Assembly (NCBI GenBank): GCA_015233785.1
Contig: JADFWT010000021.1
Coordinates: 1 to 33,367 of the forward strand
Origin: Magnetococcales bacterium
GTDB taxonomy: Bacteria > Pseudomonadota > Magnetococcia > Magnetococcales > JADFWT01
Direction of reading: 5' to 3'
Length of the DNA stretch: 33,367 nucleotides
This document shows, one piece after another, positions 25,577 through 33,367 of the stretch. Under the pieces are notes generated by a model. It worked only from the letters and a program-made list of their open reading frames with translations, was not told the DNA's origin and ran no database searches. Made by a program: the position numbers and the translations under genes. Position 1 is the first letter of the stretch; each line of letters opens with the position of its first letter.

Positions 25577-26062
25577 ATGTCATCTCCTAAGTATACTATC
25601 CAGGTTCTTCAAGCTTATCTCTCCAAGACCGAGGTGCCGCCGGATGAGCTTCCTGCATTGATCCAGCAAGTACATCGTTCCATCAAAGGCCTGGATGGTG
25701 TGGAAGTTGCGGATGTTTCTGGTGCGCCGGTTGTTGAAGAAACGCCGGTTGGTGAAGCACCAGCCGAAGAGAAGAAGTCGCGCCGTCCCTTGAAGCCCGA
25801 ACCGGTGGTTCCTGTGGAAGAGGCCTTCAATGAGACCTCAGTGGTCTGCTTGGCCTGTGGCAAAAGAATGAAGTCGCTCAAGCGTCACATCAAGACTGCC
25901 CACAAAATGGACGTTGCAACGTATCGTAGCCAGTACAATCTGCCGGAAGATGTGCCAATTGTTGCGCCGTCGTTCTCCAAGCAGCGCCGTGAAGCAGCTC
26001 AGACCATCGGTCTCGGTAAGAAGAGAAAAGGTAAAGGTCGCGGTCCAGCCAAGAAGAAATAA
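25577..26062 (+). CDS. MucR/Ros-family zinc-finger transcription regulator
   Basis: The C-terminal half matches the alphaproteobacterial MucR/Ros family. VVCLACGKRMKSLKRHIKTAH provides the Cys2His2 zinc finger, followed by the typical YRSQYNLPEDVPIVAPSFSKQRREAA helix region and a basic tail (GLGKKRKGKGRGPAKKK) for DNA contact. The N-terminus lacks the compact MucR oligomerisation segment in its usual form. It has a helical start (YTIQVLQAYLSKTEVPPDELPALIQQVHRSI), matching the MucR N-terminal helices, and then an acidic Val/Pro/Glu spacer of about 35 residues that makes the protein slightly longer than usual. MucR proteins are global regulators that often act like H-NS, silencing AT-rich genes. 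That may matter for the AT-rich block next to it. GGTAGGG precedes the ATG. Confidence 0.92.
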   Translation: MSSPKYTIQVLQAYLSKTEVPPDELPALIQQVHRSIKGLDGVEVADVSGAPVVEETPVGEAPAEEKKSRRPLKPEPVVPVEEAFNETSVVCLACGKRMKSLKRHIKTAHKMDVATYRSQYNLPEDVPIVAPSFSKQRREAAQTIGLGKKRKGKGRGPAKKK

Positions 26063-26111
26063 AGCACTCTGTGCCCAGCCTTGAATAAGGCAAACTTGTC
26101 GTAGTTATTAG

Positions 26112-26147
26112 ACGACCCCGCTTTTTATTCACAATAAGCGGGGTCGT
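26112..26147. terminator. Bidirectional terminator between mucR and the lipoprotein gene
   Basis: ACGACCCCGCTT pairs perfectly with AAGCGGGGTCGT across a 12-base loop. T- and A-rich tracts lie on the two sides. It lies between two convergent genes and can serve both. Confidence 0.9.
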
Positions 26148-26165
26148 TCTGTTATTAGGGTCTTA

Positions 26166-26861
26166 TCAGGGCTCGATTTCCCAGCCGCCGTCGTCATCCC
26201 CAAGATCCATTTCAATTTCTGGATCCACCCCGTCAATCTCCTCCACCAGATCCTTCACGGTCTGGTCGTCCATATCGCCGGAGTCCGGATTCTGTGCCTG
26301 GACGCGGCGCGGGGCATTTTTTATGGCCTCGGCATAGACTGCTTGCAGATCGGGATAGAGCATCTGTGCTGCGTTCAGAGCATCCTTGTAGCGGATATCA
26401 CCGCTATGCTTGGCGTAGAGATGGACCGCCATCGCCTCCAGAGTGGCATAGGATTGGTCGGAGCTGCTGGAGATGAACGCCATGCCGCCAATATTTTCGA
26501 TCATGAGGGCGGGGCTGGATGGCGTTGTGGAGGCTTCGGGTTGCTCTGAAAGGCCGCCTAGAAATGACATCAGGTCGTCCGACTCCTCTTCAGCAGCCTC
26601 TTTGGTCTCGGTGCCGGATTCGGTCTTAGCCAATTTGCTGAGTTGATCTGCCCAGTCGCTCAGGTCGCCGTAAGACATGTAGGGCGAGAGAAAGCGGCCA
26701 CTGGTGTCATCAATGGGGGGCGGTGCTTTGAGTGATGATGGCGGCGGAAGATCGCCGGCCTCCATGGTGGGAAAGCCATCGGTAGCACAGCCGGAGAGCA
26801 ATAGCGTGAGAAATAGCAGTATTCCTGCGCGGGGCCAATTGTGGGAGAAGCGGTTCAGCAT
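26166..26861 (-). CDS. Acidic lipoprotein of unknown function
   Basis: The family is not recognised. From the chosen ATG (26861) the product begins with a lipoprotein signal (AGILLFLTLLLSGCATDG), giving a lipid-attached Cys. The mature protein of about 210 residues is rich in Glu/Asp/Ser, with a probable helical region in the second half (SYATLEAMAVHLYAKHSGDI, YKDALNAAQMLYPDLQAVYAEAI) and a strongly acidic end (DLVEEIDGVDPEIEMDLGDDDGG). The track start at 26951 puts 30 poor residues before the signal. ATG 26861 has GAGG nine bases upstream, so it is preferred. Confidence 0.72.
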   Translation of the reverse strand: MLNRFSHNWPRAGILLFLTLLLSGCATDGFPTMEAGDLPPPSSLKAPPPIDDTSGRFLSPYMSYGDLSDWADQLSKLAKTESGTETKEAAEEESDDLMSFLGGLSEQPEASTTPSSPALMIENIGGMAFISSSSDQSYATLEAMAVHLYAKHSGDIRYKDALNAAQMLYPDLQAVYAEAIKNAPRRVQAQNPDSGDMDDQTVKDLVEEIDGVDPEIEMDLGDDDGGWEIEP

Positions 26862-27057
26862 GGGGTGTATAACCTCTGCGGTGAGATCTGGATGGGGGAC
26901 ATCCGGTAGCCAATAGCATAACGGACGCGATGCATAAACGAGTGACACCATTAAAACGGAATCGGGGACAGGGCGTCAATTCCTCTCTGTCCACAGAGGT
27001 GTGGTGCCAGATATAAGCCGCCCACTTCCATGCGAAGGGGGTGGTGCCTAATCCAGG

Positions 27058-27453
27058 TTATGGTGCGACGTAGTACACCGGCGGCGAAGAGGTACAGCAG
27101 TAGGCTGGCGGTGGGGGCTCCGGTATAATGTAAATGGGGCCGGGAATCGGAACCGCCATGTAGTGTCGTGGGGTGTAGAGCATGGTTGCCCGAGCTTGAC
27201 GCTGTCTCAGCGCCTTATTATTCTCTTCCATTTTTCGCATGGCGTAATGCGGTGGGGTGTCGTGGTCCGCTCCGACAACGGCGTGGGCGGTGCGGTTTTC
27301 ATGGGGAAACAGCAGGCCGCCCAGCACTCCGCCTACCAAAGCGCGGATGCCGCTTTTTTGGGGGGTGCCATCTCCCGCCAGAAGATCAGGCGACCAGAGA
27401 AGAGGCAGGCAGGCTAGGGTCAGTGATAACGTCAAGGTGCGTAGTCGTCGCAT
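27058..27453 (-). CDS. Small exported Pro/Tyr-rich protein
   Basis: The family is not recognised. The N-terminus has a clear signal peptide (LRTLTLSLTLACLPLLWSPDLLAG). A short Gly-rich stretch (IRALVGGVLGGLLF) follows, then a charged helix (RKMEENNKALRQRQAR), and a Pro/Tyr-rich end (PIYIIPEPPPPAYCC). The pattern resembles small periplasmic or outer-membrane-associated proteins with a glycine-zipper-like segment. The start at 27453 has GGAG eight bases upstream. The track start at 27474 adds seven residues before the signal and is less likely. Confidence 0.6.
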   Translation of the reverse strand: MRRLRTLTLSLTLACLPLLWSPDLLAGDGTPQKSGIRALVGGVLGGLLFPHENRTAHAVVGADHDTPPHYAMRKMEENNKALRQRQARATMLYTPRHYMAVPIPGPIYIIPEPPPPAYCCTSSPPVYYVAP

Positions 27454-27641
27454 GTCGAGCGCTCCATCAATCATAAAATACGCTGCATTAACGTATAGAT
27501 AAGTAAATATATTGAGACAGAGTGTAACATACCCCCCGTCAAACGGTTTACGGAAAAGTATTCAATAATGGATTTATCGGATCCGATTCATTAAAATTTA
27601 AGCTAATTTTTCTAATTGCGCGGCTTGAGGTGATCAAAGGC

Positions 27642-28247
27642 ATGAAAAGGTCCATCCCCAGCAGACCGGTTTCGTTCTGGCGCGGTCTTGTGTTGTTCTA
27701 TCTGGTTTTTCTGGTGGTGTTTTTCGCTGCGACGCCCTTTTTGACCGTTCTTCTGTATTGGGAGGCGGATCTCAGCACCTCGATCCTTCCTGAGTTGATC
27801 GGTTTTTGTCTCCAGGGGGCGTTTTTGGTGCTGGTGTTTGCGCTCTATGAGCGGCGCTCCTCCATGGCTGTACGTGAGCGTCACAAAATGGCGCTCAGTG
27901 CTTATCTTGCCGCCTTCCTTGGTCGGCTGGTGACCCATGGGACCGGTGAGCGGATGGAGAGCGACGATGATTCGTCAAGCCTCAATCCCCACCTGGAGAA
28001 GGCTGCCATGAAGGTGCTGGCCGAACATGGTGACAAGCTGGCCACACGCGTTGAGGGGGAAGCGGCCTCCATGGCTGTTCTGGTTTCGGTGGCGGTCTCT
28101 ATCGATCAGAAACATCTTCATGCCTGGTCGGATATTGTCGAAGCGTTGCGACAGGTGGCAGAGAATGTCAAAGGCGCACAGGCCGAAGGTGCGTCGGCCC
28201 AGCTGATGCAAGCGGTGCGGAGGTTTGCGGATCTGTCGCTGGAGTAA
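27642..28247 (+). CDS. Small inner-membrane protein of unknown function
   Basis: Two hydrophobic segments are visible near the N-terminus (GLVLFYLVFLVVFFAATPFLTVLLYW and ELIGFCLQGAFLVLVFALYE). They are followed by a helical, charged soluble part of about 130 residues (HKMALSAYLAAFLGRLVTHG, HLHAWSDIVEALRQVAENV). No family is recognised. The ATG at 27642 has GAGG eleven bases upstream. The track start, GTG 27630, overlaps that site and is less likely. It is divergent from the small exported protein and converges on the TRAP permease gene. Confidence 0.65.
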   Translation: MKRSIPSRPVSFWRGLVLFYLVFLVVFFAATPFLTVLLYWEADLSTSILPELIGFCLQGAFLVLVFALYERRSSMAVRERHKMALSAYLAAFLGRLVTHGTGERMESDDDSSSLNPHLEKAAMKVLAEHGDKLATRVEGEAASMAVLVSVAVSIDQKHLHAWSDIVEALRQVAENVKGAQAEGASAQLMQAVRRFADLSLE

Positions 28248-28387
28248 AAGCGTATTCGAAAAAACAGCCCCATGAAGGCGGTCACCATTCGCATGCCTGA
28301 AGGCGTGGTGGATGAAGTCGTTATTGAACAGGTCAAAAGAGAGATGGGAAGGGTTCATGGATGGCCTGGAAGGCCGGAATTCCCGTC

Positions 28388-30490
28388 TCAAGCCTCACAC
28401 GTCGCCGCTTTCAGAGGATCATCGCGATCCGGTTGGTGTGTTCCTCGCCATTTAAACAGCGCCAGAGCCCCGTAGATCAATATGGGCGGAAGCCACATCA
28501 GCCGTTTTTCGGTGATGTTCAGGAGTTCCGCCAGCAGGTCCGGTCGAAACAGCCCGAAGGAGATCACCAGAAGCAGTGCCCGCTCCGGCCACTTGGCGCG
28601 TCGAATATTCCAGCCCATCACCGCCGAAACAAACGCAAACATCCCCAGCATGGCTGTGGCAAAGATGGCCAACATCAGCCAGGGATCTTCGATCCAGATC
28701 CAGTCGCTGGCACTGGCTGCAAAACCGCCTGGCTTAACGCCCTCGATCAGTAGAAGGTCGGTATTGAGTAGAAACATGAACGGTAAAATCGCCGTGCGCA
28801 TGTCGTAGGTAAAGCCCTGAATGCCGGTTTGGATCGGGTTGGATCGGGCGATACCGGCAGCGGCGTAGGCGGCCAATCCCACCGGCGGCGTATCATCCGC
28901 CAGAATGCCGAAGTAGAAGACAAACATATGCGCGGCGATGGCTGGAATCAGCAGGCCGTTGGAGGCGCCCAATTCCAGAATGATCGGCGCGGTAAGCGTG
29001 GCCATGACGATGTAGTTGGCGGTGGTGGGCAGGCCCATGCCGAGAATCAGGCTGGTGAGGGCCGTCAGCAGCAGCGCTGGGATCAGGTGGCCCATGGAGA
29101 GCAGTTCAATCAGCTCCAGAAGGCGCTGGCCCAGTCCGGTGAGGGTTACCGTGCCCACCACAATGCCCGCTGCGGCGGTGGCGATGCCGATGGGAACCAT
29201 ATGTCGGGCACCGTTGATCAGGCCGTGGTAGATATCCTCCATACCCCGTCTGAGTGCCGGAAGGAGCGGTTGCTTGTGTATGGCGGCGTAGAGGGGGTGC
29301 TGAATGGCTATGATGGTCATGGCGGTGAGGATGGCGTTGAAAGCCGCCTGGGTAGCCGACTGCTCCAGAACGGCCAGTGTGTAGATCAACACCGCTACTG
29401 GAATCAGGTGATGCAATCCCTCTATCAGTGTTTTCCAGCGGGAGGGTAGTTGGCTGCGAGGGGTGCCGGAGAGTCCCAGTTTACTTGCCTCCAGGTGCAC
29501 CACGTAGAAGAGCCCCATATAGGAGACAATGGCCGGAATAAAGGCTGCTTTGATCACATCCAGATAGGCGATACCGAGAAATTCGGCGATGATGAATGCT
29601 GCTGCCCCCATGATGGGCGGCATGAGCTGGCCGTTGGTGGAGGCGGCCACTTCGACGGCGGCTGCTTTCTCTGGCGTAAAGCCCACCTTTTTCATCAGGG
29701 GGATGGTGAAGGTGCCAGTAGTTACGGTGTTGGCGATAGAGGAGCCGGAGATCATACCGGTGAGGCCGGAAGCTGCCACCGCCGCTTTGGCCGGGCCGCC
29801 CCGCAGCCCCCCCAGAATGGCATAGGCCAGTTGGATGAAGTAGCGCCCGGCCCCAGCCCGCTCCAACATGGCGCCGAACAGCACAAACAGAAACACAAAG
29901 CTGGTGGAAACCCGCAACGGCACCCCGAAGATGCCTTCGGTAGTGAGATACATGTGGCTGATGATTTTGTTGAGGGAGGCACCGCGATGGGCCAGCAGCG
30001 ACGGCATATAGGGGCCGAAGTGGGCATAGAGCAGAAACAGCAGGCCGATTACCGCCAGGGCTGGTCCCAGCGTGCGACGGGTGGCTTCCATGAGCAGCAC
30101 CATGGTGACTACGCCAAAGAGCAGATCTCGCTCCAGAGGCAGGCCAGGGCGCATGGCGATGCCTTCATAATCCAAAAACAGATAGAGCGCCCCCATCCCG
30201 GCCAGAAGCGCCAACAGCAGATCCCACCACGGCAGGCGTGTTGAATCGGCTCGGTGGCTGATGGGAAAGGCCAGATAGGCTAGGGCCATGGCAAAGGCGA
30301 GGTGGACCGAGCGGGCCAGGGTGTCGTTAAGGGTGGCCTGGGCAAACCAGAGTTGAAACAGCGACCAGCCAAGTGCGATGACTACCACCAGATAACGCGC
30401 TGCACCCGAGGGTTTTCGACCCCCCCCTTCGTGCTCCTCTGTCGTCATGTCCAGCGTTGCGGACTCGTCCGCTTCGCGCTGTTTCATCAT
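28388..30490 (-). CDS. TRAP transporter permease, DctQ-DctM fusion (4TM/12TM)
   Basis: The approximately 700-residue product is a polytopic membrane protein matching the fused TRAP permease family, where small (DctQ) and large (DctM) subunits are one chain. Diagnostic stretches are LFGAMLERAGAGRYFIQLAY, GPAKAAVAASGLTGMISGSS, STNGQLMPPIMGAAAFIIAE and ILGMGLPTTANYIVMATL. The TRAP family uses a Na+ or H+ gradient and a soluble binding protein to import organic acids; fused forms usually work with a TAXI-type binding protein. None is in this window. The track ORF runs to 31585, but the part beyond 30490 is antisense to rfbF and reads as noise. ATG 30490 and 30487 are adjacent starts, with no strong ribosome-binding site. 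Confidence 0.87.
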   Translation of the reverse strand: MMKQREADESATLDMTTEEHEGGGRKPSGAARYLVVVIALGWSLFQLWFAQATLNDTLARSVHLAFAMALAYLAFPISHRADSTRLPWWDLLLALLAGMGALYLFLDYEGIAMRPGLPLERDLLFGVVTMVLLMEATRRTLGPALAVIGLLFLLYAHFGPYMPSLLAHRGASLNKIISHMYLTTEGIFGVPLRVSTSFVFLFVLFGAMLERAGAGRYFIQLAYAILGGLRGGPAKAAVAASGLTGMISGSSIANTVTTGTFTIPLMKKVGFTPEKAAAVEVAASTNGQLMPPIMGAAAFIIAEFLGIAYLDVIKAAFIPAIVSYMGLFYVVHLEASKLGLSGTPRSQLPSRWKTLIEGLHHLIPVAVLIYTLAVLEQSATQAAFNAILTAMTIIAIQHPLYAAIHKQPLLPALRRGMEDIYHGLINGARHMVPIGIATAAAGIVVGTVTLTGLGQRLLELIELLSMGHLIPALLLTALTSLILGMGLPTTANYIVMATLTAPIILELGASNGLLIPAIAAHMFVFYFGILADDTPPVGLAAYAAAGIARSNPIQTGIQGFTYDMRTAILPFMFLLNTDLLLIEGVKPGGFAASASDWIWIEDPWLMLAIFATAMLGMFAFVSAVMGWNIRRAKWPERALLLVISFGLFRPDLLAELLNITEKRLMWLPPILIYGALALFKWRGTHQPDRDDPLKAATCEA

Positions 30491-30718
30491 AGGAAACCAG
30501 TCCAATTTGAAGTTCTCTTCACATGGAGCATCATAGCGTACATTGAAACGGTTGGCAAAGCTGGATGGCTTGTTATTTCTTGGAATGCTAGAATAGCCTC
30601 CGGCGTGGCGGCGCTGGTGGCGAGGTGATGGAAAACACCTGGTGGTTCCCTCTGGACGCAGGGGGTGCTTATATCCGGGGGTGCGGCGGAAACAGCAGAC
30701 GAGAACAGGCAGGGATTC

Positions 30719-31504
30719 ATGAAGGTTGTTATTCTTTGCGGTGGATATGGGACGCGGATTCGGGATGTTTCGGAGTCGGCCCCCAAGCCGATGATTCCCA
30801 TCGGTTCGTTTCCGATCATTTGGCACATTATGAAACACTATGCTCACTACGGCCATCGGGAGTTTGTACTCTGTCTTGGTTACAAGGCTCATGTAATAAA
30901 GGATTTCTTTCTTAACTATCAGGCTCTTACCAATGATTTCACCCTGACATTCGGGGCGCAGGAATCCATTGAATACCACAGTCAGAGTGATATTACCGGT
31001 TGGAAGATCACCCTGGCCGATACTGGTTTGGATGCGCTCACCGGAACCCGTGTGTTGCGCATTCAGGACTATCTGCGGGACGATGAGGATTTTTTCCTCA
31101 CCTATGGCGATGGCGTCGGTTCGGTGGATCTGGATGCTCTGTTGGCCTTTCATCAATCCCACGGGCGGGCTTTGACTGTTACCGGCGTGCGACCTCCGGG
31201 ACGTTTCGGCGAGCTGGGCTTTGATCACGATAGTGGCCAGATTCGTGAGTTCAACGAGAAGCCCCAGGTTTCGGAAGGGCGCATCTCCGGTGGATTTTTT
31301 GTCTGCCGCAAGGGATTTCTCGACGCTCTGGATCCAAATGAGAACCAGATGTTTGAGCAGGAGCCCATGACCCGGCTGGTCCAGGAGGGTCAGGTGATGG
31401 TCTATCGTCACGACGATTTCTGGCAGTGCATGGACACCTATCGGGACTACAAGCTGCTTAATCGGCTCTGGGAGGCGGGAGATCCGCCCTGGAAGTGCTG
31501 GTAG
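30719..31504 (+). CDS. rfbF: Glucose-1-phosphate cytidylyltransferase
   Basis: The enzyme joins glucose-1-phosphate and CTP to give CDP-glucose, the first step to CDP-deoxyhexoses of O-antigen. The N-terminus has the nucleotidyltransferase signature MKVVILCGGYGTRIRD and PKPMIPIGSFPI. Further motifs are FFLTYGDGVGSVDL, the metal-binding region, and FNEKPQVSEGRISGGFFVC. The length, 261 residues, is normal for RfbF. The start at 30719 gives the canonical N-terminus; the track start at 30665 adds 18 foreign residues. A partial GCAGG ribosome-binding site precedes it. This is the first gene of an apparent operon running off the right end, divergent from the TRAP permease. Confidence 0.93.
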   Translation: MKVVILCGGYGTRIRDVSESAPKPMIPIGSFPIIWHIMKHYAHYGHREFVLCLGYKAHVIKDFFLNYQALTNDFTLTFGAQESIEYHSQSDITGWKITLADTGLDALTGTRVLRIQDYLRDDEDFFLTYGDGVGSVDLDALLAFHQSHGRALTVTGVRPPGRFGELGFDHDSGQIREFNEKPQVSEGRISGGFFVCRKGFLDALDPNENQMFEQEPMTRLVQEGQVMVYRHDDFWQCMDTYRDYKLLNRLWEAGDPPWKCW

Positions 31505-31528
31505 GCGCAACAGCGGAGAAGACAAGCC

Positions 31529-32599
31529 ATGGCGGCTTCCCATCTGGCGGCGTTTCGCGGCCTGAAGATATTTCTCACCGGCCACACCGGCTTCAAAGGG
31601 GCCTGGTTGGCGCTCTGGCTCCGGGAGTTAGGGGCCGAGGTGACCGGCTTTGCCCTGCCGCCACCCACCAATCCCAGTCTCTTCGAGATGGCCGGCGTGG
31701 GGGAGTTGGTGGAGCATGTAGAGGGGGATATCCGCGATTTTGACGGGCTGCGCGGGGCGCTGGATGAGTGTCGGCCCGATCTGGTTTTTCATCTGGCGGC
31801 TCAGGCGCTGGTTCGGCCTTCCTATGAGAGCCCCAAGGAGACTTTTGACGCCAATGTCGGCGGTTCGGTAAATCTACTGGAGGCGGTGCGGCTTCAGCCT
31901 TCAGTGCGGGGCTTGATCTACGTCACCACCGACAAATGTTACCATAACAACGAGTGGATCTGGGGCTATCGGGAGAACGATCCTCTGGGGGGGCGGGATC
32001 CCTACAGCGCTTCCAAGGCCGCCGCCGAGATGGCCTTTGCCGCCTATCGGCACTCTTATTTGGCGGAGCGGGAGGGGCTTGGGGCGGCATCGGTGCGAGC
32101 TGGAAATGTGATCGGCGGCGGCGACTGGGCCTTGGATCGGATCATACCCGACTGCATGCGGGCGCTTCAGGCCGGTGAGGCCATCGGCGTCAGAAATCCC
32201 AGCGCCACCCGCCCTTGGCAACATGTGCTGGATCCTCTGGCGGGCTATCTGCAACTGGCGGCGGCGCTTCTGGAGGATTCGGACCGTTACACCGGCTCCT
32301 GGAACTTTGGACCGCGTACCGACTCGGTGCGGAGTGTGGGCGAGCTGGTGGAGCGGGTCACCACGGCCTGGGGTGGCGGCGAGGCCCAGCACACGCCGGC
32401 TCATGCGGCTCCTCATGAGGCCAACCTGTTGCAACTCAATATCGATAAGGCGCAGATGCGCCTCGGCTGGCAGCCCCAATGGCAGGCGGCGCGCGCTATT
32501 CAGGAGACGGTGGTCTGGTATCGGCAGGTGGCCGATGGCGCATCGCCAAGAGAGGAGACCCGAAAGCAGATTCGGGCATTTATGGAGGAGCAGTCATGA
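31529..32599 (+). CDS. rfbG: CDP-glucose 4,6-dehydratase
   Basis: The enzyme converts CDP-glucose to CDP-4-keto-6-deoxyglucose using NAD. It is an extended SDR protein: the Rossmann motif is TGHTGFKGAWLALWL, the catalytic residues are in YVTTDKCYHN and the YxxxK of YSASKAAAEM, and NVIGGGDWALDRIIPDCMRA and TRPWQHVLDPLAGYL are family-diagnostic. The 356-residue length is as expected. It starts 24 bases after rfbF and overlaps the next gene by four bases (ATGA), which supports an operon. Confidence 0.95.
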   Translation: MAASHLAAFRGLKIFLTGHTGFKGAWLALWLRELGAEVTGFALPPPTNPSLFEMAGVGELVEHVEGDIRDFDGLRGALDECRPDLVFHLAAQALVRPSYESPKETFDANVGGSVNLLEAVRLQPSVRGLIYVTTDKCYHNNEWIWGYRENDPLGGRDPYSASKAAAEMAFAAYRHSYLAEREGLGAASVRAGNVIGGGDWALDRIIPDCMRALQAGEAIGVRNPSATRPWQHVLDPLAGYLQLAAALLEDSDRYTGSWNFGPRTDSVRSVGELVERVTTAWGGGEAQHTPAHAAPHEANLLQLNIDKAQMRLGWQPQWQAARAIQETVVWYRQVADGASPREETRKQIRAFMEEQS

Positions 32600-33045
32600 T
32601 TGAAGGCGTAATCGTCACCCCACTTCGGCAGTTTGTGGATGAGCGGGGCAAGGTGATGCATATGTTGCGCTGCGACCAGGCGCACTTTCAGCAGTTTGGC
32701 GAGATCTACTTCTCCGGTGTCAATCCGGGGGCCATCAAGGGGTGGCATGTTCATGAGCGCATGACGCTCAACTATGCCGTACCCCACGGTAACATCAAGT
32801 TTGTGCTCTATGATGATCGCCCCGAGAGCGCCACATGCGGAGAGGTTCAAGAGCTCTATCTGGGGCCGGACAACTATCAGCTGGTGACGGTGCCGCCGCT
32901 GGTCTGGAACGGCTTCAAAGGCATCGGTACCGTGCCGGCGCTGGTGGCCAATTGCGCCACCATTCCCCACGATCCCTCCGAGATTCGGCGTATGGATCCG
33001 TTTGATCCAAGCGTTCCTTACGACTGGGCGATTCAACATGGTTAA
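32596..33045 (+). CDS. dTDP-4-dehydrorhamnose 3,5-epimerase-like cupin protein
   Basis: The 149-residue product resembles the RmlC cupin family: GAIKGWHVHERMTLNYAVPHG and VPPLVWNGFKGIG are recognisable, with the conserved His in KGWHVHE. It is shorter than typical RmlC (about 180 residues), as in the small variants found in CDP- or GDP-sugar clusters. It probably acts on a 4-keto-6-deoxyhexose made by RfbG, but epimerase activity on that substrate is inference. The ATG overlaps the rfbG stop, and the next gene overlaps its own 3' end by eight bases. Confidence 0.82.
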   Translation: MIEGVIVTPLRQFVDERGKVMHMLRCDQAHFQQFGEIYFSGVNPGAIKGWHVHERMTLNYAVPHGNIKFVLYDDRPESATCGEVQELYLGPDNYQLVTVPPLVWNGFKGIGTVPALVANCATIPHDPSEIRRMDPFDPSVPYDWAIQHG

Positions 33046-33367
33046 GCCGCAGGACAAACGTATTCTGGTGACGGGTGGTCTGGGATATCTGGGGGGGCGC
33101 CTCTCCCAGCACTTGGCCCAAACCGGGGCCAAAATTCGCATCGCCACCCGCCGAACGTTGGATCTTTTTCCCCACTGGGCCGACCACTTTGAGATGGTGA
33201 CCTACGATGGTACCAGTGATGAGGATCTGGATCGGCTCTGCGAAGGGGTGGATGTGATCATCCATCTGGCGGCTGCCAACGAGCATCGTAGCGCGGCGGA
33301 TCCTGCCGGTGCTTTGATGGATACTGGCGTGGCCACTGTGCGCTTGCTTCAGGCGGCAGAGCGGCAG
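33038..33367 (+). CDS. NAD-dependent sugar epimerase/dehydratase, partial
   Basis: Only the first 110 codons are in the window. The Rossmann motif is KRILVTGGLGYLGGRLSQHL, followed by VDVIIHLAAANEHRSA, typical of extended SDR nucleotide-sugar epimerases. The product may finish a CDP-deoxyhexose; the exact sugar cannot be named. It starts eight bases inside the preceding gene. Confidence 0.85.
   Translation, partial: MVKPQDKRILVTGGLGYLGGRLSQHLAQTGAKIRIATRRTLDLFPHWADHFEMVTYDGTSDEDLDRLCEGVDVIIHLAAANEHRSAADPAGALMDTGVATVRLLQAAERQ

Noticed and set aside
28272-28475. 67-residue ORF starting MKAVTIRMPEGVVDEV, like a ribbon-helix-helix repressor
   Set aside because: Only about the first 25 residues fit the pattern. 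The remainder is composition-driven and overlaps the 3' end of the TRAP permease gene.
30491-31585. Upstream extension of the TRAP permease ORF
   Set aside because: It is antisense to rfbF, whose protein is clearly real, and shows no membrane or domain character.

Overview
The window is a protein-dense bacterial chromosome segment, probably from an alphaproteobacterium. The best taxonomic clue is a MucR/Ros-type Cys2His2 zinc-finger regulator (25577-26062). SPOR, Sel1/TPR, Bax-type glucosaminidase and DUF3301 proteins fit a Gram-negative proteobacterium. A deep-branching magnetotactic-type alphaproteobacterium is possible, but the sequence does not prove it. No rRNA, tRNA, CRISPR array, integrase or intact insertion sequence was found.

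Layout. 0.1-8.0 kb: a TPR/B12-binding/radical SAM protein; a convergent YkgJ-like cysteine cluster fused to a carboxynorspermidine-decarboxylase-like domain; a 36-codon TPR relic; and a two-gene operon of a YfhO-like membrane protein and a membrane-anchored Sel1 protein. 8.4-13.1 kb: an FHA-PPP metallophosphatase, an exported caspase-like/EF-hand/FGE-sulfatase-like protein, and on the other strand an unrecognised protein with an HELMH zinc-protease motif. 13.1-19.2 kb: cell-envelope and housekeeping genes, namely an exported Sel1-SPOR protein, a Bax-like glucosaminidase lipoprotein, the ABC-F ATPase Uup and a DUF3301 protein.

19.15-24.15 kb: a visibly AT-richer two-gene unit read leftwards. 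It holds a protein resembling a class III nucleotide cyclase with an altered catalytic site, followed by an 1104-residue kinase-like protein with a basic N-tail, an approximately 125-residue insertion after the APE motif and a long C-terminal coiled coil. A 138-bp foldback element lies between the two genes. This pair is the best candidate for an undescribed signalling system. 24.15-25.58 kb is a 1.4-kb gene-free stretch leading into mucR.

26.1-33.4 kb: a strong bidirectional terminator, an acidic lipoprotein, two small envelope proteins, a fused TRAP transporter permease, and the start of a CDP-deoxyhexose/O-antigen operon (rfbF, rfbG, a cupin 3,5-epimerase-like gene and an NAD-dependent epimerase cut by the window end).

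The FHA domain, PPP phosphatase, kinase, cyclase-like protein, caspase-like protein and HExxH protein together suggest a region rich in regulatory phosphorylation and proteolysis. A functional link between the 8.4-13 kb and 19-24 kb groups is inference only.
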